Assembly: GCF_018224015.1 (NCBI RefSeq)
Contig: NZ_JAGPOT010000006.1
Location: 80,406-144,405, forward strand
Direction of reading: 5' to 3'
DNA length: 64,000 nucleotides
Origin: Pseudarthrobacter albicanus
GTDB taxonomy: Bacteria; Actinomycetota; Actinomycetes; Actinomycetales; Micrococcaceae
Shown: positions 44,591-53,401 of the stretch, piece after piece
Numbering within the stretch: position 1 is the first letter of the stretch
Layout: every line of letters begins with the position of its first letter
Notes under the pieces: model-generated
Databases searched by the model: none
Told to the model about the DNA's origin: nothing
What the model saw: the letters and a program-made list of their open reading frames with translations, nothing else
Made by a program: the position numbers and the translations under genes

Positions 44591-45859
44591 ATGGGCGCCA
44601 CACATCTGCCCTCCACCGAGTTCGACGGAACCGAGATGGATGACCGGCTTGAGGCAGAAGCCGAAGCCCAACTGGGCGCCCCGGCGACCCCCATGGTGCA
44701 GCTGCTCGGCCCGGACGGGACCCTGGGCACCGACCCGGTCTTCTCCGAATACGCCGACCGGCTCGACGCGGAGAAACTGCGCGGGTTCTACGCCGATATG
44801 GCTGCCATCCGGCGCTTCGACCAGGAAGCCACCGCCCTGCAGCGGCAGGGCCAGCTGGCCCTGTGGGTCCCGCTCACCGGCCAGGAAGCCGCCCAGATCG
44901 GCTCCGGCCGGGCCAGCCAGCCCCAGGACTATATCTTCCCCACCTACCGCGAACACGGGGTGGCGCTGACACGCAACGTTGACCTGGCCGAACTGCTGCG
45001 CCAGTTCCGCGGGGTCTCCAATGGGGGCTGGAACCCCAAGGAAACCAACTTCCACCTCTACACACTGGTCCTCGCGGCCCAGACTCCGCACGCGGTCGGC
45101 TACGCCATGGGCATCCAGCGCGACCAGAAGCTCGCGGCAGCGGCCGCCGCTGCCGCGGGCCGGGCGGATGGCCACGCAGGAGGCCAGGCGCCGGAGCCCA
45201 AGGCCGCCGTCGTGGTCTATTTCGGCGACGGGGCCAGCTCGGAAGGCGACGTCCACGAATCCATGGTCTTCGCCTCCTCCTACAACGCGCCCGTGGTGTT
45301 TTTCTGCCAGAACAACCACTGGGCCATCTCCGTCCCGAGCTCCGTGCAGACCCGCATCCCCCTGTCCAACCGCGCCAAAGGCTACGGGTTCCCCGGCATC
45401 CGGGTGGACGGCAATGACGTGATCGCGGTCCACGCCGTCACCGAATGGGCGCTCGAGCACGCCCGCGAGGGCAACGGCCCGGTGCTGATCGAGGCCTTCA
45501 CCTACCGGGTCGGCGCGCACACCACGGCCGACGACCCCACGAAGTACCGCGCATCCGCCGAGGAATCGCGGTGGCGGGCCAAGGATCCGCTCGAGCGCCT
45601 GGAAAAGTACCTCCGCGCTGCAGACATGGCGGACGACGCCTTCTTCGCGCAGGTCAAGGCCGACGGCGACGAACTCGCCGCCTACGTCCGCAAGACGACC
45701 TACGAGCTCGAAACCCCGGACATCCGGACCGCTTTCGCCAACACCTACGTGGAGGCACACCCGCTGGTGGCCGAAGAGCTGGCCTGGTTCGAGGAGTACA
45801 GCGCAGGATTCGCCGACGAGGCAGACACAGTCGAGGCAGACACAGAGGGGACCCGCTGA
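44591..45859 (+). CDS. bkdA: Branched-chain 2-oxoacid dehydrogenase E1 component, alpha subunit
   Basis: A 422-residue thiamin-diphosphate enzyme subunit with GDGASSEGDVHESM and NAPVVFFCQNNHWAIS, the GDG-NN ThDP-binding motif, and YRVGAHTTADDPTKYR (phosphorylation-loop region). An Ala-rich insert (residues about 180-200) lies before GDG. It decarboxylates branched-chain or pyruvate-type 2-oxoacids in the E1-E2-E3 complex. ATG 44591 follows AAGGAG. Branched-chain specificity is favoured by the E1alpha/E1beta arrangement. Confidence 0.9.
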   Translation: MGATHLPSTEFDGTEMDDRLEAEAEAQLGAPATPMVQLLGPDGTLGTDPVFSEYADRLDAEKLRGFYADMAAIRRFDQEATALQRQGQLALWVPLTGQEAAQIGSGRASQPQDYIFPTYREHGVALTRNVDLAELLRQFRGVSNGGWNPKETNFHLYTLVLAAQTPHAVGYAMGIQRDQKLAAAAAAAAGRADGHAGGQAPEPKAAVVVYFGDGASSEGDVHESMVFASSYNAPVVFFCQNNHWAISVPSSVQTRIPLSNRAKGYGFPGIRVDGNDVIAVHAVTEWALEHAREGNGPVLIEAFTYRVGAHTTADDPTKYRASAEESRWRAKDPLERLEKYLRAADMADDAFFAQVKADGDELAAYVRKTTYELETPDIRTAFANTYVEAHPLVAEELAWFEEYSAGFADEADTVEADTEGTR

Positions 45860-46839
45860 TGACCACCATGACCATTGCCAAGGCCATCAATGAAGGCCTG
45901 CGCGCGACGCTGCGCAGCAACCCGCGGTCCCTCCTCATGGGCGAGGACATCGGGCCGCTGGGCGGCGTCTACCGCGTCACGGACGGCCTGATCGCCGAAT
46001 TCGGTGCGGACCGGGTGGTGGACACGCCGCTGGCCGAGTCCGGCATCATCGGCACCGCGATCGGCCTGGCGCTGCGCGGGTACCTGCCGATCTGCGAGAT
46101 CCAGTTCGACGGCTTCGTCTTCCCCGGCTTCAACCAGATCACCACGCAGCTGGCCAAGATGCATTCCCGCAGCAACGGCAACCTCACGGTCCCCGTCGTC
46201 ATCCGCATCCCCTACGGCGGCGGCATCGGCTCGATCGAGCACCACTCCGAATCCCCGGAAGCGCTGTTCGCCCACACCGCCGGCCTGCGCATCGTCACCC
46301 CGTCCAACCCGCACGACGCCTACTGGATGATCCAGCAGGCCGTCGACTGCCAGGACCCGGTGATCGTCTTCGAACCCAAGCGGCGCTACTGGCTCAAGGG
46401 CGAGGTCGACACGGAATCAGCAGGCCTGGCCGCTGACCCGTTCAAGGCCCATGTGCTGCGCGAAGGCACGGACGCCACCGTGGTGGTCTACGGCCCGCTC
46501 GTGCCGGTGGCCCTCGCGGCGGCCAACGCCGCTGCCGAGGACGGCCACAGCGTCGAGGTGATCGACCTGCGCTCCATCTCGCCGATCGACTTCGACGCCG
46601 TCACCGAGTCCGTCACGAAGACCGGCCGGCTGATCGTGGCCCATGAGGCCCCCACCTTCGGCGGCATCGGGGGCGAAATCGCGGCCCGGATCAGCGAGCG
46701 GGCCTTCCACTCGCTTGAGGCCCCCGTGATCCGGGTCGGCGGCTTCCACATGCCCTACCCCGTGGCCAAGGTGGAAGAAGACTACCTGCCCGACATCGAC
46801 CGCATCCTTGAGGCGCTGGACCGTGCCCTTTCCTACTGA
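45859..46839 (+). CDS. bkdB: 2-oxoacid dehydrogenase E1 component, beta subunit
   Basis: A 326-residue partner of E1-alpha with MGEDIGPLGGVYRVTDGL, DTPLAESGIIGTAIGLAL and SPEALFAHTAGLRIVTPSNP. It binds the ThDP pyrimidine and closes the active site. ATG 45859 overlaps the alpha-subunit TGA (TGATG). 57 bp before the E2 gene. Confidence 0.93.
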   Translation: MTTMTIAKAINEGLRATLRSNPRSLLMGEDIGPLGGVYRVTDGLIAEFGADRVVDTPLAESGIIGTAIGLALRGYLPICEIQFDGFVFPGFNQITTQLAKMHSRSNGNLTVPVVIRIPYGGGIGSIEHHSESPEALFAHTAGLRIVTPSNPHDAYWMIQQAVDCQDPVIVFEPKRRYWLKGEVDTESAGLAADPFKAHVLREGTDATVVVYGPLVPVALAAANAAAEDGHSVEVIDLRSISPIDFDAVTESVTKTGRLIVAHEAPTFGGIGGEIAARISERAFHSLEAPVIRVGGFHMPYPVAKVEEDYLPDIDRILEALDRALSY

Positions 46840-46896
46840 CGGTCCTTTGTTGCTGATGCAGCGGACCGATGCAGCCTTTCGAATCCGAGGACCCCT

Positions 46897-48369
46897 ATGA
46901 CGCTGAACAAGTTCAATCTCCCCGATGTGGGCGAAGGTCTGACCGAGGCAGAAATCGTCTCCTGGAAGGTCAAAGCCGGCGACACCGTGGCCGTCAATGA
47001 CGTCATTTGCGAGATCGAGACCGCCAAGTCGCTCGTCGAACTTCCCTCGCCGTTTGCCGGCACCGTCACCGAACTGCTGGTCCCGGAGGGTGTGACGGTC
47101 GACGTCGGCACCCCCATCATCAGCGTCACCGACGCGGCCGCCCCGGAAGTTGCCGCACCGGCGGCCCCCGCGGCTCCGGCCGTTGAGACGCCGGCCGTTC
47201 AGGCACGGGCAGTTGAGGCGCCCATGTACGGGAAGCTTGAGATGGACACCTCCGACGCCGGCGAGCCGGCCGGGCGTCCGGCCGGCGGCCCCCTGGTCGG
47301 TTCCGGCCCCAAGGCCGACGCTGTCAAGCGCCGCCCCCGGGTTTCCGCCGCAGCGCCGATCTCGACAAGCTCAACCACCGGCGTCCCGGTGGTCGAGCCT
47401 GTCGAGACCCGCCCGCCGGTGGCCGACAGTCCCGAGCGCCCCACCATCGGCGGGGCAATCAGCGGCCTCGTGAACAAGGTCCTCGCCAAGCCGCCCGTGC
47501 GCAAGATCGCCCGGGATCTCGGCATCGACCTGGCCGACGTCGTCCCCACGGGCGCCCGCGGCGAGGTGACCCGTGAGGACCTGGTGAGCTACCAGGCCCA
47601 GCGTGACGCCGAGGTGGACAAGGCGGACACCTTCTGGGGCAAGACCGGCCGTCCGCAGGAACAGCGGATCGAGCGTATCCCGGTCAAGGGCGTCCGCAAG
47701 GCCACGGCGAAGGCCATGGTTGAGTCGGCCTTCGCGGCGCCGCACGTCAGCATTTTCGTGGACGTCGATGCCAGCCGGACGATGGAGTTCGTCAAGCGGC
47801 TCAAGGCGTCCCGGGACTTCGAGGGGATCAAGGTTTCCCCGCTCCTGATTCTTTCCAAGGCCGTGATCTGGGCCGCGGCGCGCAACCCCAGCGTCAACGC
47901 CACCTGGGTGGACAGCCCGGACGGCGCTTCCGCCGAAATCCACGTCAAGCACTTCATGAACCTCGGCATCGCCGCCGCCACACCCCGCGGCCTGATGGTG
48001 CCGAACATCAAGAACGCGCAGGACCTTTCCCTGAAGGAACTGGCCCTGGCCCTGAATGACCTCGCCACCACTGCCCGGGCGGGCAAGACCCAGCCTTCCC
48101 AGATGCAGGGCGGTACCCTCACCATCACCAACATCGGCGCCCTCGGGATCGACACCGGCACGCCGATCATCAACCCCGGCGAGGTCGCGATCGTGGCTTT
48201 CGGCACCATCAAGCAGAAGCCCTGGGTGCTCGACGGCGAAGTCATCCCGCGCTGGATTACGACGCTCGGCGGCTCGTTCGACCACCGGGTGGTGGACGGG
48301 GACCTCTCGGCCCGCTTCATGGCCGACGTCGCGGCCATCCTCGAGGAGCCGGCCCTGCTGCTGGACTGA
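46897..48369 (+). CDS. bkdC: 2-oxoacid dehydrogenase E2 (dihydrolipoyl acyltransferase)
   Basis: A 490-residue protein with one lipoyl domain (lipoyl Lys in [11 protein letters not shown] near residue 44), a long linker, an E3/E1-binding domain ([21 protein letters not shown]) near 195-230 and a catalytic domain ending [16 protein letters not shown]. It transfers the acyl group to CoA. Residues near 150-172 of the linker are encoded by an intergenic-type palindrome (47360-47407) inserted in frame. No E3 gene is adjacent, so a shared lipoamide dehydrogenase is implied. Confidence 0.93.
   Translation: MTLNKFNLPDVGEGLTEAEIVSWKVKAGDTVAVNDVICEIETAKSLVELPSPFAGTVTELLVPEGVTVDVGTPIISVTDAAAPEVAAPAAPAAPAVETPAVQARAVEAPMYGKLEMDTSDAGEPAGRPAGGPLVGSGPKADAVKRRPRVSAAAPISTSSTTGVPVVEPVETRPPVADSPERPTIGGAISGLVNKVLAKPPVRKIARDLGIDLADVVPTGARGEVTREDLVSYQAQRDAEVDKADTFWGKTGRPQEQRIERIPVKGVRKATAKAMVESAFAAPHVSIFVDVDASRTMEFVKRLKASRDFEGIKVSPLLILSKAVIWAAARNPSVNATWVDSPDGASAEIHVKHFMNLGIAAATPRGLMVPNIKNAQDLSLKELALALNDLATTARAGKTQPSQMQGGTLTITNIGALGIDTGTPIINPGEVAIVAFGTIKQKPWVLDGEVIPRWITTLGGSFDHRVVDGDLSARFMADVAAILEEPALLLD
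47360..47407. repeat. Palindromic repeat inside the E2 linker coding region
   Basis: The arms 47360-47381 (TCTCGACAAGCTCAACCACC...) and 47386-47407 are complementary at 20 of 22 positions around a 4-nt loop. The same CTCAACCACCGG/CCGGTGGT core makes up the repeat at 63790-63839. Translated in this frame it encodes [16 protein letters not shown]. It is an interspersed element residing in coding DNA. Confidence 0.85.
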
Positions 48370-48429
48370 GGGCCGGCACGGCCGTGACGATCGCCGGTCC
48401 ATTGGTATTCAAGCCGTCCTAATCACTCC

Positions 48430-48445
48430 AAAATCAGTACTTCCC
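48430..48445 (+). promoter_or_regulatory. Shared motif AAAATCAGTACTTCCC upstream of the LysR gene
   Basis: It matches AAAATAGGTATTTCCC at 50579-50594 upstream of catA at 13 of 16 positions. It lies 71 bp before the LysR gene in the 147-bp gap after the E2 gene. A LysR-type binding site serving both catR-catB and catA promoters is a reasonable inference. Confidence 0.5.
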
Positions 48446-48516
48446 TTTACTAATCGGGGCTTCTAAACTGGTCAGAGCGTGGCACCCGGCCCTGCTTCGA
48501 TCCGCCAGGAGCGTCC

Positions 48517-49437
48517 ATGGAGACTCGGCACCTGAAGTACTTCATTGCCGTGGCCGAGGAACGCCACTTCGGCCGGGCAGCCCTGCGCCTGCACATGGCG
48601 CAGCCTCCGCTGTCGCAGCAGATCCGGCAGCTGGAGGAGCTGCTCGGCACGCCCCTGCTGGTACGCACCACGCGCAAGGTTGACCTCACCCCGGCCGGGC
48701 AGGTCCTGCTGGACCGCGGACGCGCGCTGCTGCAGGAACTCGACTCCCTCGTGGAGGACGTCCAGCAGGTTGGCGCCGGCGCGACCGGCGTGATCCGGGT
48801 CGGCTTCACCGGAACCGCCACCTACCGGCTGATGCCCGGCATCGTCCAGGCAGCCCGCCGGACCCTGCCCGGGCTCAGGATCACGGTGCAGGGCGAGATG
48901 CTGACACCGCAGATGGAGGCTGCCCTCGAGGAAGGCCGGCTCGACGTCGCCGTTCTCCGCCCTCCCGTGCGCTCCGACGAGATCGCCCTGAGGCTGCTCG
49001 AGCAGGACCAGCTGGTCGCGGCGCTGCCCGCCGATTCGCCGCTCGCGGAGCGCGGCACGCTGGACATCACCGATCTGTCCGCCGAGGACTTCATCGGCTA
49101 CCCCTCCTATTCCGCCGTCAACTCCATCTCCGTTGAAGCCTGCCGCAAGGCTGGTTTCAAGCCTCGCCTGGTGCAGGAGGCCAAGGAGACATCCACCCTG
49201 CTCTCGCTCGTGGCCGCCGGCATGGGGGTGGCGCTCGTGCCGATGACCTCCCGGATGTTTTCCTTCCAGGGCGTCGTCTTCCGCCCGCTCCGGAACCCGC
49301 CGCCCGTCGACCTCGCCGTCGCGTGGAACCGGAACAACGAGACGCCGCTGATCCGGAGTTTCCTGGCCCTCTTCGACGCCTTCGGCACCTCCCAGCCACC
49401 CGCACAGCCCGCCCCAGCAAAGGACACCTCCGAATGA
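48517..49437 (+). CDS. catR: LysR-family regulator, CatR/BenM type
   Basis: A 306-residue LTTR with the N-terminal HTH (METRHLKYFIAVAEERHFGR, then AQPPLSQQIRQLEELLGTPL) and a periplasmic-binding-like effector domain. The RHFGRAA helix and its position before catB and catA match CatR/CatM/BenM, which respond to cis,cis-muconate. Unusually it is co-directional with, and overlaps, catB (ATGA), not divergent from it. Confidence 0.87.
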   Translation: METRHLKYFIAVAEERHFGRAALRLHMAQPPLSQQIRQLEELLGTPLLVRTTRKVDLTPAGQVLLDRGRALLQELDSLVEDVQQVGAGATGVIRVGFTGTATYRLMPGIVQAARRTLPGLRITVQGEMLTPQMEAALEEGRLDVAVLRPPVRSDEIALRLLEQDQLVAALPADSPLAERGTLDITDLSAEDFIGYPSYSAVNSISVEACRKAGFKPRLVQEAKETSTLLSLVAAGMGVALVPMTSRMFSFQGVVFRPLRNPPPVDLAVAWNRNNETPLIRSFLALFDAFGTSQPPAQPAPAKDTSE

Positions 49438-50534
49438 AAATCGAACGTATCGAGGCCATCCCCTACGCCATCCCATACGCCCGGCCCCTGAAGTTCGCCA
49501 GCGGAGAGGTGACCGCCGCGGAACATGTGCTCGTCCGGATCCATACGGACACCGGCATCTGCGGCGTGGCCGACACCCCTCCGCGCCCCTACACCTATGG
49601 CGAAACGCAGGATTCCATCGTCTCGGTCGTGACCAAGGTCTTTGCCCCGCAGCTGATCGGGCTGGACCCGCTGGACCGCTCCAAGGTCCAGCAGCGGCTC
49701 CGCCGCACGGTGAACAACCCCACGGCCAAGGGCGCCCTGGACATCGCCCTGTGGGACATCATCGGCATCTCCCTGGGCACCCCGGTGCACAAGCTGCTGG
49801 GCGGTTTCACGGACAGCATGCGCGTGTCCCACATGCTCGGATTCAAACCCGCCGCCGAACTCCTGGATGAGGCGCTGCGGTTCCGCGAAACCTACGGCAT
49901 TGACACCTTCAAGCTCAAGACCGGCCGGCGGCCGCTGTCCCTCGATGTCGAGGCCTGCCACGTGCTGCGCGAGGGCCTGGGCGAGGACACCGAGATCTAC
50001 CTCGACGCCAACCGCGGCTGGACGGCGAACGAGGCCATGGAAGTGCTCCGCCGCACCGAAGGCCTGGGCCTGTCCATGCTGGAAGAACCGTGCGACGCCG
50101 GCGAGGCCATGGGCCGCCGCCGGCTCGTGGCGCACTCCAGCATCCCGATCGTGGGCGACGAAAGCGTCCCCACCCTGGGCGATGTTTCCCGGGAACTGCT
50201 CTCCGGCGGCAGCAACGCCATCTGCATCAAGACCGCGCGCAGCGGCTTCACCGAGGCACAGCAGATCCTCGGCCTGTGCGAGGGCCTCGGCGTTGATGTC
50301 ACGATAGGCAACCAGATCGACACCCAGGTCGGAAGCCTGGCCACGGTGACGTTCGGCGCGGCGTTCGAGGCCAGTTCCCGGCGTGCCGGCGAACTCTCGA
50401 ACTACCTGGACATGACGGACGACCTCCTGGCCAAACCGCTGGAAATCAACGGCGGCTCCATCCGCGTCCGCGACGTGCCCGGCGTCGGCGCGGAAATCGA
50501 CCCGGACAAACTGACCAAATACCGACAGGACTGA
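49434..50534 (+). CDS. catB: Muconate cycloisomerase
   Basis: A 366-residue enolase-superfamily protein with the Lys pair in DTFKLKTGRR, metal ligands in IYLDANRGW, MLEEPCDAG and VGDESVPT, and the second Lys in CIKTARSGFTEAQ. It converts cis,cis-muconate to muconolactone. Its ATG overlaps the LysR stop. Mandelate racemase-group relatives are similar, but linkage to catA supports CatB. Confidence 0.88.
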   Translation: MKIERIEAIPYAIPYARPLKFASGEVTAAEHVLVRIHTDTGICGVADTPPRPYTYGETQDSIVSVVTKVFAPQLIGLDPLDRSKVQQRLRRTVNNPTAKGALDIALWDIIGISLGTPVHKLLGGFTDSMRVSHMLGFKPAAELLDEALRFRETYGIDTFKLKTGRRPLSLDVEACHVLREGLGEDTEIYLDANRGWTANEAMEVLRRTEGLGLSMLEEPCDAGEAMGRRRLVAHSSIPIVGDESVPTLGDVSRELLSGGSNAICIKTARSGFTEAQQILGLCEGLGVDVTIGNQIDTQVGSLATVTFGAAFEASSRRAGELSNYLDMTDDLLAKPLEINGGSIRVRDVPGVGAEIDPDKLTKYRQD

Positions 50535-50578
50535 CGCGCGAAACCGCCGATTCATATGCAAAAGCTTTCAATAGGGCG

Positions 50579-50618
50579 AAAATAGGTATTTCCCAACGAT
50601 GAATTACCGTCCTACGGT
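50579..50618 (+). promoter_or_regulatory. Candidate operator region upstream of catA
   Basis: It contains AAAATAGGTATTTCCC (50579-50594), matching the motif upstream of catR, and a small perfect dyad ACCGT-CCT-ACGGT (50606-50618). The 169-bp catB-catA gap is markedly AT-rich for this genome, consistent with a promoter. Confidence 0.5.
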
Positions 50619-50703
50619 TGAATCAACACCGGATGTGATTCAGAGCACGGCGCAACAGCAGCGCACAACCGTCCGGACCACACGCATCGACAAAGGAGTC
50701 ATT

Positions 50704-51552
50704 ATGACGACGGAAACCCAGGCCACCGCCGCCGCTTCGGGCGCAGGGGCAACAGCCCGCTTCAGGGAGAACAAGCACGTCGAAGGCGCCAGCAGCCAGG
50801 AGCGGGTCAGCGCCCTCGCCGGCCGGCTCGTCAAGGCCGTCAATGACATCGTCACGGACGAGAAGGTCACGTACGACGAATACAACGCCTTCAAGGCCTG
50901 GCTCATCAGCGTCGGCGAAACCGGCGAATGGCCGCTGTTCCTGGACGTCTGGGTGGAGCACTCCGTCGAGGAGGTCGCCAACGCCAACCGGCACGGCTCC
51001 AAGGGCACCATCGAGGGCCCGTACTACATCCCCGATGCCCCCGTCCAGCAGAGTCCCGCGACGCTGCCGATGCGCGAGGACGAGCCGGGCACGCCGCTGC
51101 TGTTCCAGGGCGAGGTCAGGAACGTCGCCGGCGAACCGCTGGCCGGTGCCCTGATCGAGATCTGGCACGCCGATGACCTGGGCTTCTACTCCCAGTTCGC
51201 CCCGGGACTGCCGGAATGGAACCTCCGCGGCTCCGTCACCGCCGATGGGCAGGGCAGGTTCCAGATCAACACGCTCCAGCCCGCGCCGTACCAGATCCCC
51301 ACCGACGGCGCCTGCGGAGCCCTGATCTCGGCCGCCGGCTGGCACGCCTGGCGCCCGGCCCATATCCACCTGAAGGTTTCGGCTGCCGAACACCTGCCCA
51401 TCACCACCCAGCTTTACTTCGAGGGCGGCGAGCACGTTGCCGACGACATCGCCTCGGCCGTGAAGCCGGAACTCGTCCTCGCCCCCACGGACCGTACCGA
51501 CGGCGCAGGCCGTGAAGTCACCTACGACTTCATCCTCGACCCGCAGGACTGA
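50704..51552 (+). CDS. catA: Catechol 1,2-dioxygenase
   Basis: A 282-residue intradiol dioxygenase with the Fe(III) ligands Tyr in DLGFYSQFAP, Tyr in PAPYQIPTDG and two His in WRPAHIHLK. A helical N-terminal dimerisation domain covers residues 20-100. It opens catechol to cis,cis-muconate for CatB. ATG 50704 follows AAAGGAG; the in-frame ATG 50599 would add 35 unrelated residues. Confidence 0.95.
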   Translation: MTTETQATAAASGAGATARFRENKHVEGASSQERVSALAGRLVKAVNDIVTDEKVTYDEYNAFKAWLISVGETGEWPLFLDVWVEHSVEEVANANRHGSKGTIEGPYYIPDAPVQQSPATLPMREDEPGTPLLFQGEVRNVAGEPLAGALIEIWHADDLGFYSQFAPGLPEWNLRGSVTADGQGRFQINTLQPAPYQIPTDGACGALISAAGWHAWRPAHIHLKVSAAEHLPITTQLYFEGGEHVADDIASAVKPELVLAPTDRTDGAGREVTYDFILDPQD

Positions 51553-51713
51553 CCCGCGCCAGGCCCGGACCCTTGGGGGCCGGCCCCGGGCCTGACGCCA
51601 CCCCGCCCGACGGCGGCAGCACCGCCGTCGGGCCAGCACCACCACCCCGCCGTGATGGCGTGTTGCCAAGAACAGTCCGCATCGGAGCGGCAGCCCCCGA
51701 AAAGGAGACGTCG

Positions 51714-52295
51714 ATGACCCAGGAAGCAGCAGTCCAGGGGGCCATTGACACCCGCGAACTGCGCCATGTGTTCGGCACGTTCGCCACCGGAGTCACGGTG
51801 GTCACGTGCCGGTCGGAGGATGGCGTCCCGCATGGTGCCACTGTCAACGCGTTCACCGCCGTGCCGCTGGATCCGCCGCTCGCCCAGGTCACACTGACCC
51901 GCACCTCGCGGGCCGCCCGCTACCTCGAAGGTGCACCGTTCGCCATCAACATCCTCTCGCTCGAGCAGATGGACGTTGCCCTGCACTTCGCCGGCAAGGT
52001 CATGACAGAGGAGCCCGAGTGGGCCCTGGACGGCAACGTCCCCGTCCTGACGAAGAACGCAGCCACCCTGGAATGCCGGCCCTGGAACATCTACGACGGC
52101 GGCGACCACATCATCGTCGTCGGCGAGGTGACCGCCATGCAGATCACCAGGCGCGAACCGCTGCTGTTTTTCGGCGGGAAGTTCCGCCAGATCGGACGCC
52201 TTGTCGAAGGGGCGCCCTGGGACCACTCCGGTGACGCCCCCGAATCGGGCTGGTTCGCCGGCGCAAGTTCCTTCAAACCGTTCCACACGCTTTAG
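51714..52295 (+). CDS. Flavin reductase family protein
   Basis: A 193-residue FMN-binding split-barrel protein with FGTFATGVTVVTC, GATVNAFTAVPLDPPLAQVTL, FAINILS and FFGGKFRQI. Such proteins supply reduced FMN to two-component aromatic monooxygenases. ATG 51714 follows AAAGGAG. It sits where catC often lies in cat operons; the oxygenase partner is not in the window. Confidence 0.87.
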   Translation: MTQEAAVQGAIDTRELRHVFGTFATGVTVVTCRSEDGVPHGATVNAFTAVPLDPPLAQVTLTRTSRAARYLEGAPFAINILSLEQMDVALHFAGKVMTEEPEWALDGNVPVLTKNAATLECRPWNIYDGGDHIIVVGEVTAMQITRREPLLFFGGKFRQIGRLVEGAPWDHSGDAPESGWFAGASSFKPFHTL

Positions 52296-52332
52296 CCCCG
52301 CAGCGCGGCCAGGCCGCAACCAGGACAAACAC

Positions 52333-52376
52333 CAGGAAACCCCGCCGTTGGACATGCCCAACGGCGGGGTTTCCTG
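52333..52376. terminator. Bidirectional hairpin terminator
   Basis: A perfect 19-bp stem CAGGAAACCCCGCCGTTGG (52333-52351) pairs with 52358-52376 across a 6-nt loop. It lies between the convergent flavin reductase and 112-residue membrane protein genes and probably ends both transcripts. Confidence 0.85.
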
Positions 52377-52394
52377 CAGGGTGCGAAAGCCTGC

Positions 52395-52733
52395 TCAGTT
52401 GCCGGGGTAGCTCGCCAGCAGTTGGGCCAGGTCGGGATTGCCGTTGAGGCCGGCCAGGGCGACGGCGGCGGCAAACATCAGGCCGGTGAATACCGTCCAG
52501 CATCCGGTCGCGATGGCGAGGTACCTCCAGTCCTCCAGCAATACGCTCGGGATGGTGTCGGCCATGCGGAAACCGGGGAAGATCACATTGGGGGCGCTGT
52601 CGGTGGTGCCGTCGTCCAGGAGCGCGACCACCCTGCCGGCACCGCGGTCCACACGCATGGTGCTGATGTGGTTGCCGTGCCGGGCCAGGAGGATGTCATG
52701 GCCGGCGAGCTGGCGGCGCTGAAGAGTGAGCAT
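52395..52733 (-). CDS. Small hypothetical protein with one membrane helix
   Basis: A 112-residue protein with a beta-rich N-terminus (RQLAGHDILLARHGNHI) and a C-terminal hydrophobic helix around residues 72-95 (LAIATGCWTVFTGLMFAAAV). ATG 52733. No family recognised. The 168-bp gap to the next gene upstream (52734-52901) shows nothing notable. Confidence 0.6.
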   Translation of the reverse strand: MLTLQRRQLAGHDILLARHGNHISTMRVDRGAGRVVALLDDGTTDSAPNVIFPGFRMADTIPSVLLEDWRYLAIATGCWTVFTGLMFAAAVALAGLNGNPDLAQLLASYPGN

Positions 52734-52901
52734 GGGGTCCCCTGGATCGGTAGGTTTTCGGGTGTCCGCGCCATCGGGGGCATCTCCAATTTTACCGCTG
52801 GGGCCACGTTGGTTACGTCAAAAATGCCGGTGAGGCTGCCCACGCCTGGCTGTGAGGTGGCTCAAACCGGGAAGCGCTGTCCGCCGCCGGTCAGGCCGGT
52901 T

Positions 52902-53330
52902 CTAGGCCTCGTCGGTCTTGGCGATGTAGACGTCGCAGCGGGCGTTGTGGGCCACACTGTTGGCAACGCTCCCCAGCACCCGCCCAAGTCCCCGCATGCG
53001 GCGGTTGCCCACAACGATCATCCGGGCATCGAGCCGCCCGGCCTCCGTGATCAGGGCTTCGGCCGGCTTGCCGCGTGCCGCCGAGTAGGTGACAGTGACG
53101 TCTGTGGCATTGAGGCTGCGGGCAACGTCCCTCGCGACCCGTTCGGCCAAGTCGGCGTCCGTGAGGATGAATTGGTCACTGCCGCTTCCGAATACCTCCG
53201 TGCGGTCGGTGTCGAAGGCTGTCACTACATGCAGTCCCGCGCCCAGCGAGGCGGCAAGGCCTTTGGCGGTCTGCGCGGCCCGCATGGCTGTTTCACTGCC
53301 GTCGACGCCGACAACGATAATTCCGGTCAT
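52902..53330 (-). CDS. Universal stress protein (UspA family)
   Basis: A 142-residue single Usp domain: IIVVGVDGSETAMRAA at the N-terminus and GNRRMRGLGRVLGSVANSVA, the ATP-binding G-2x-G-9x-G(S/T) motif, at the C-terminus. ATG 53330 is chosen because GGGAG lies 7 nt upstream; ATG 53336 is too close to it. Confidence 0.9.
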   Translation of the reverse strand: MTGIIVVGVDGSETAMRAAQTAKGLAASLGAGLHVVTAFDTDRTEVFGSGSDQFILTDADLAERVARDVARSLNATDVTVTYSAARGKPAEALITEAGRLDARMIVVGNRRMRGLGRVLGSVANSVAHNARCDVYIAKTDEA

Positions 53331-53401
53331 GAACATGCTCCCTTAGTTCAACGCGCGCATCCAGCCTCGCACCAACGATGATTCAGGCTACAACCTGCAA
53401 G

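Noticed and set aside
51714..52295. catC at the usual position after catA
   Set aside because: The protein is twice the size of muconolactone isomerase and has clear flavin reductase motifs.
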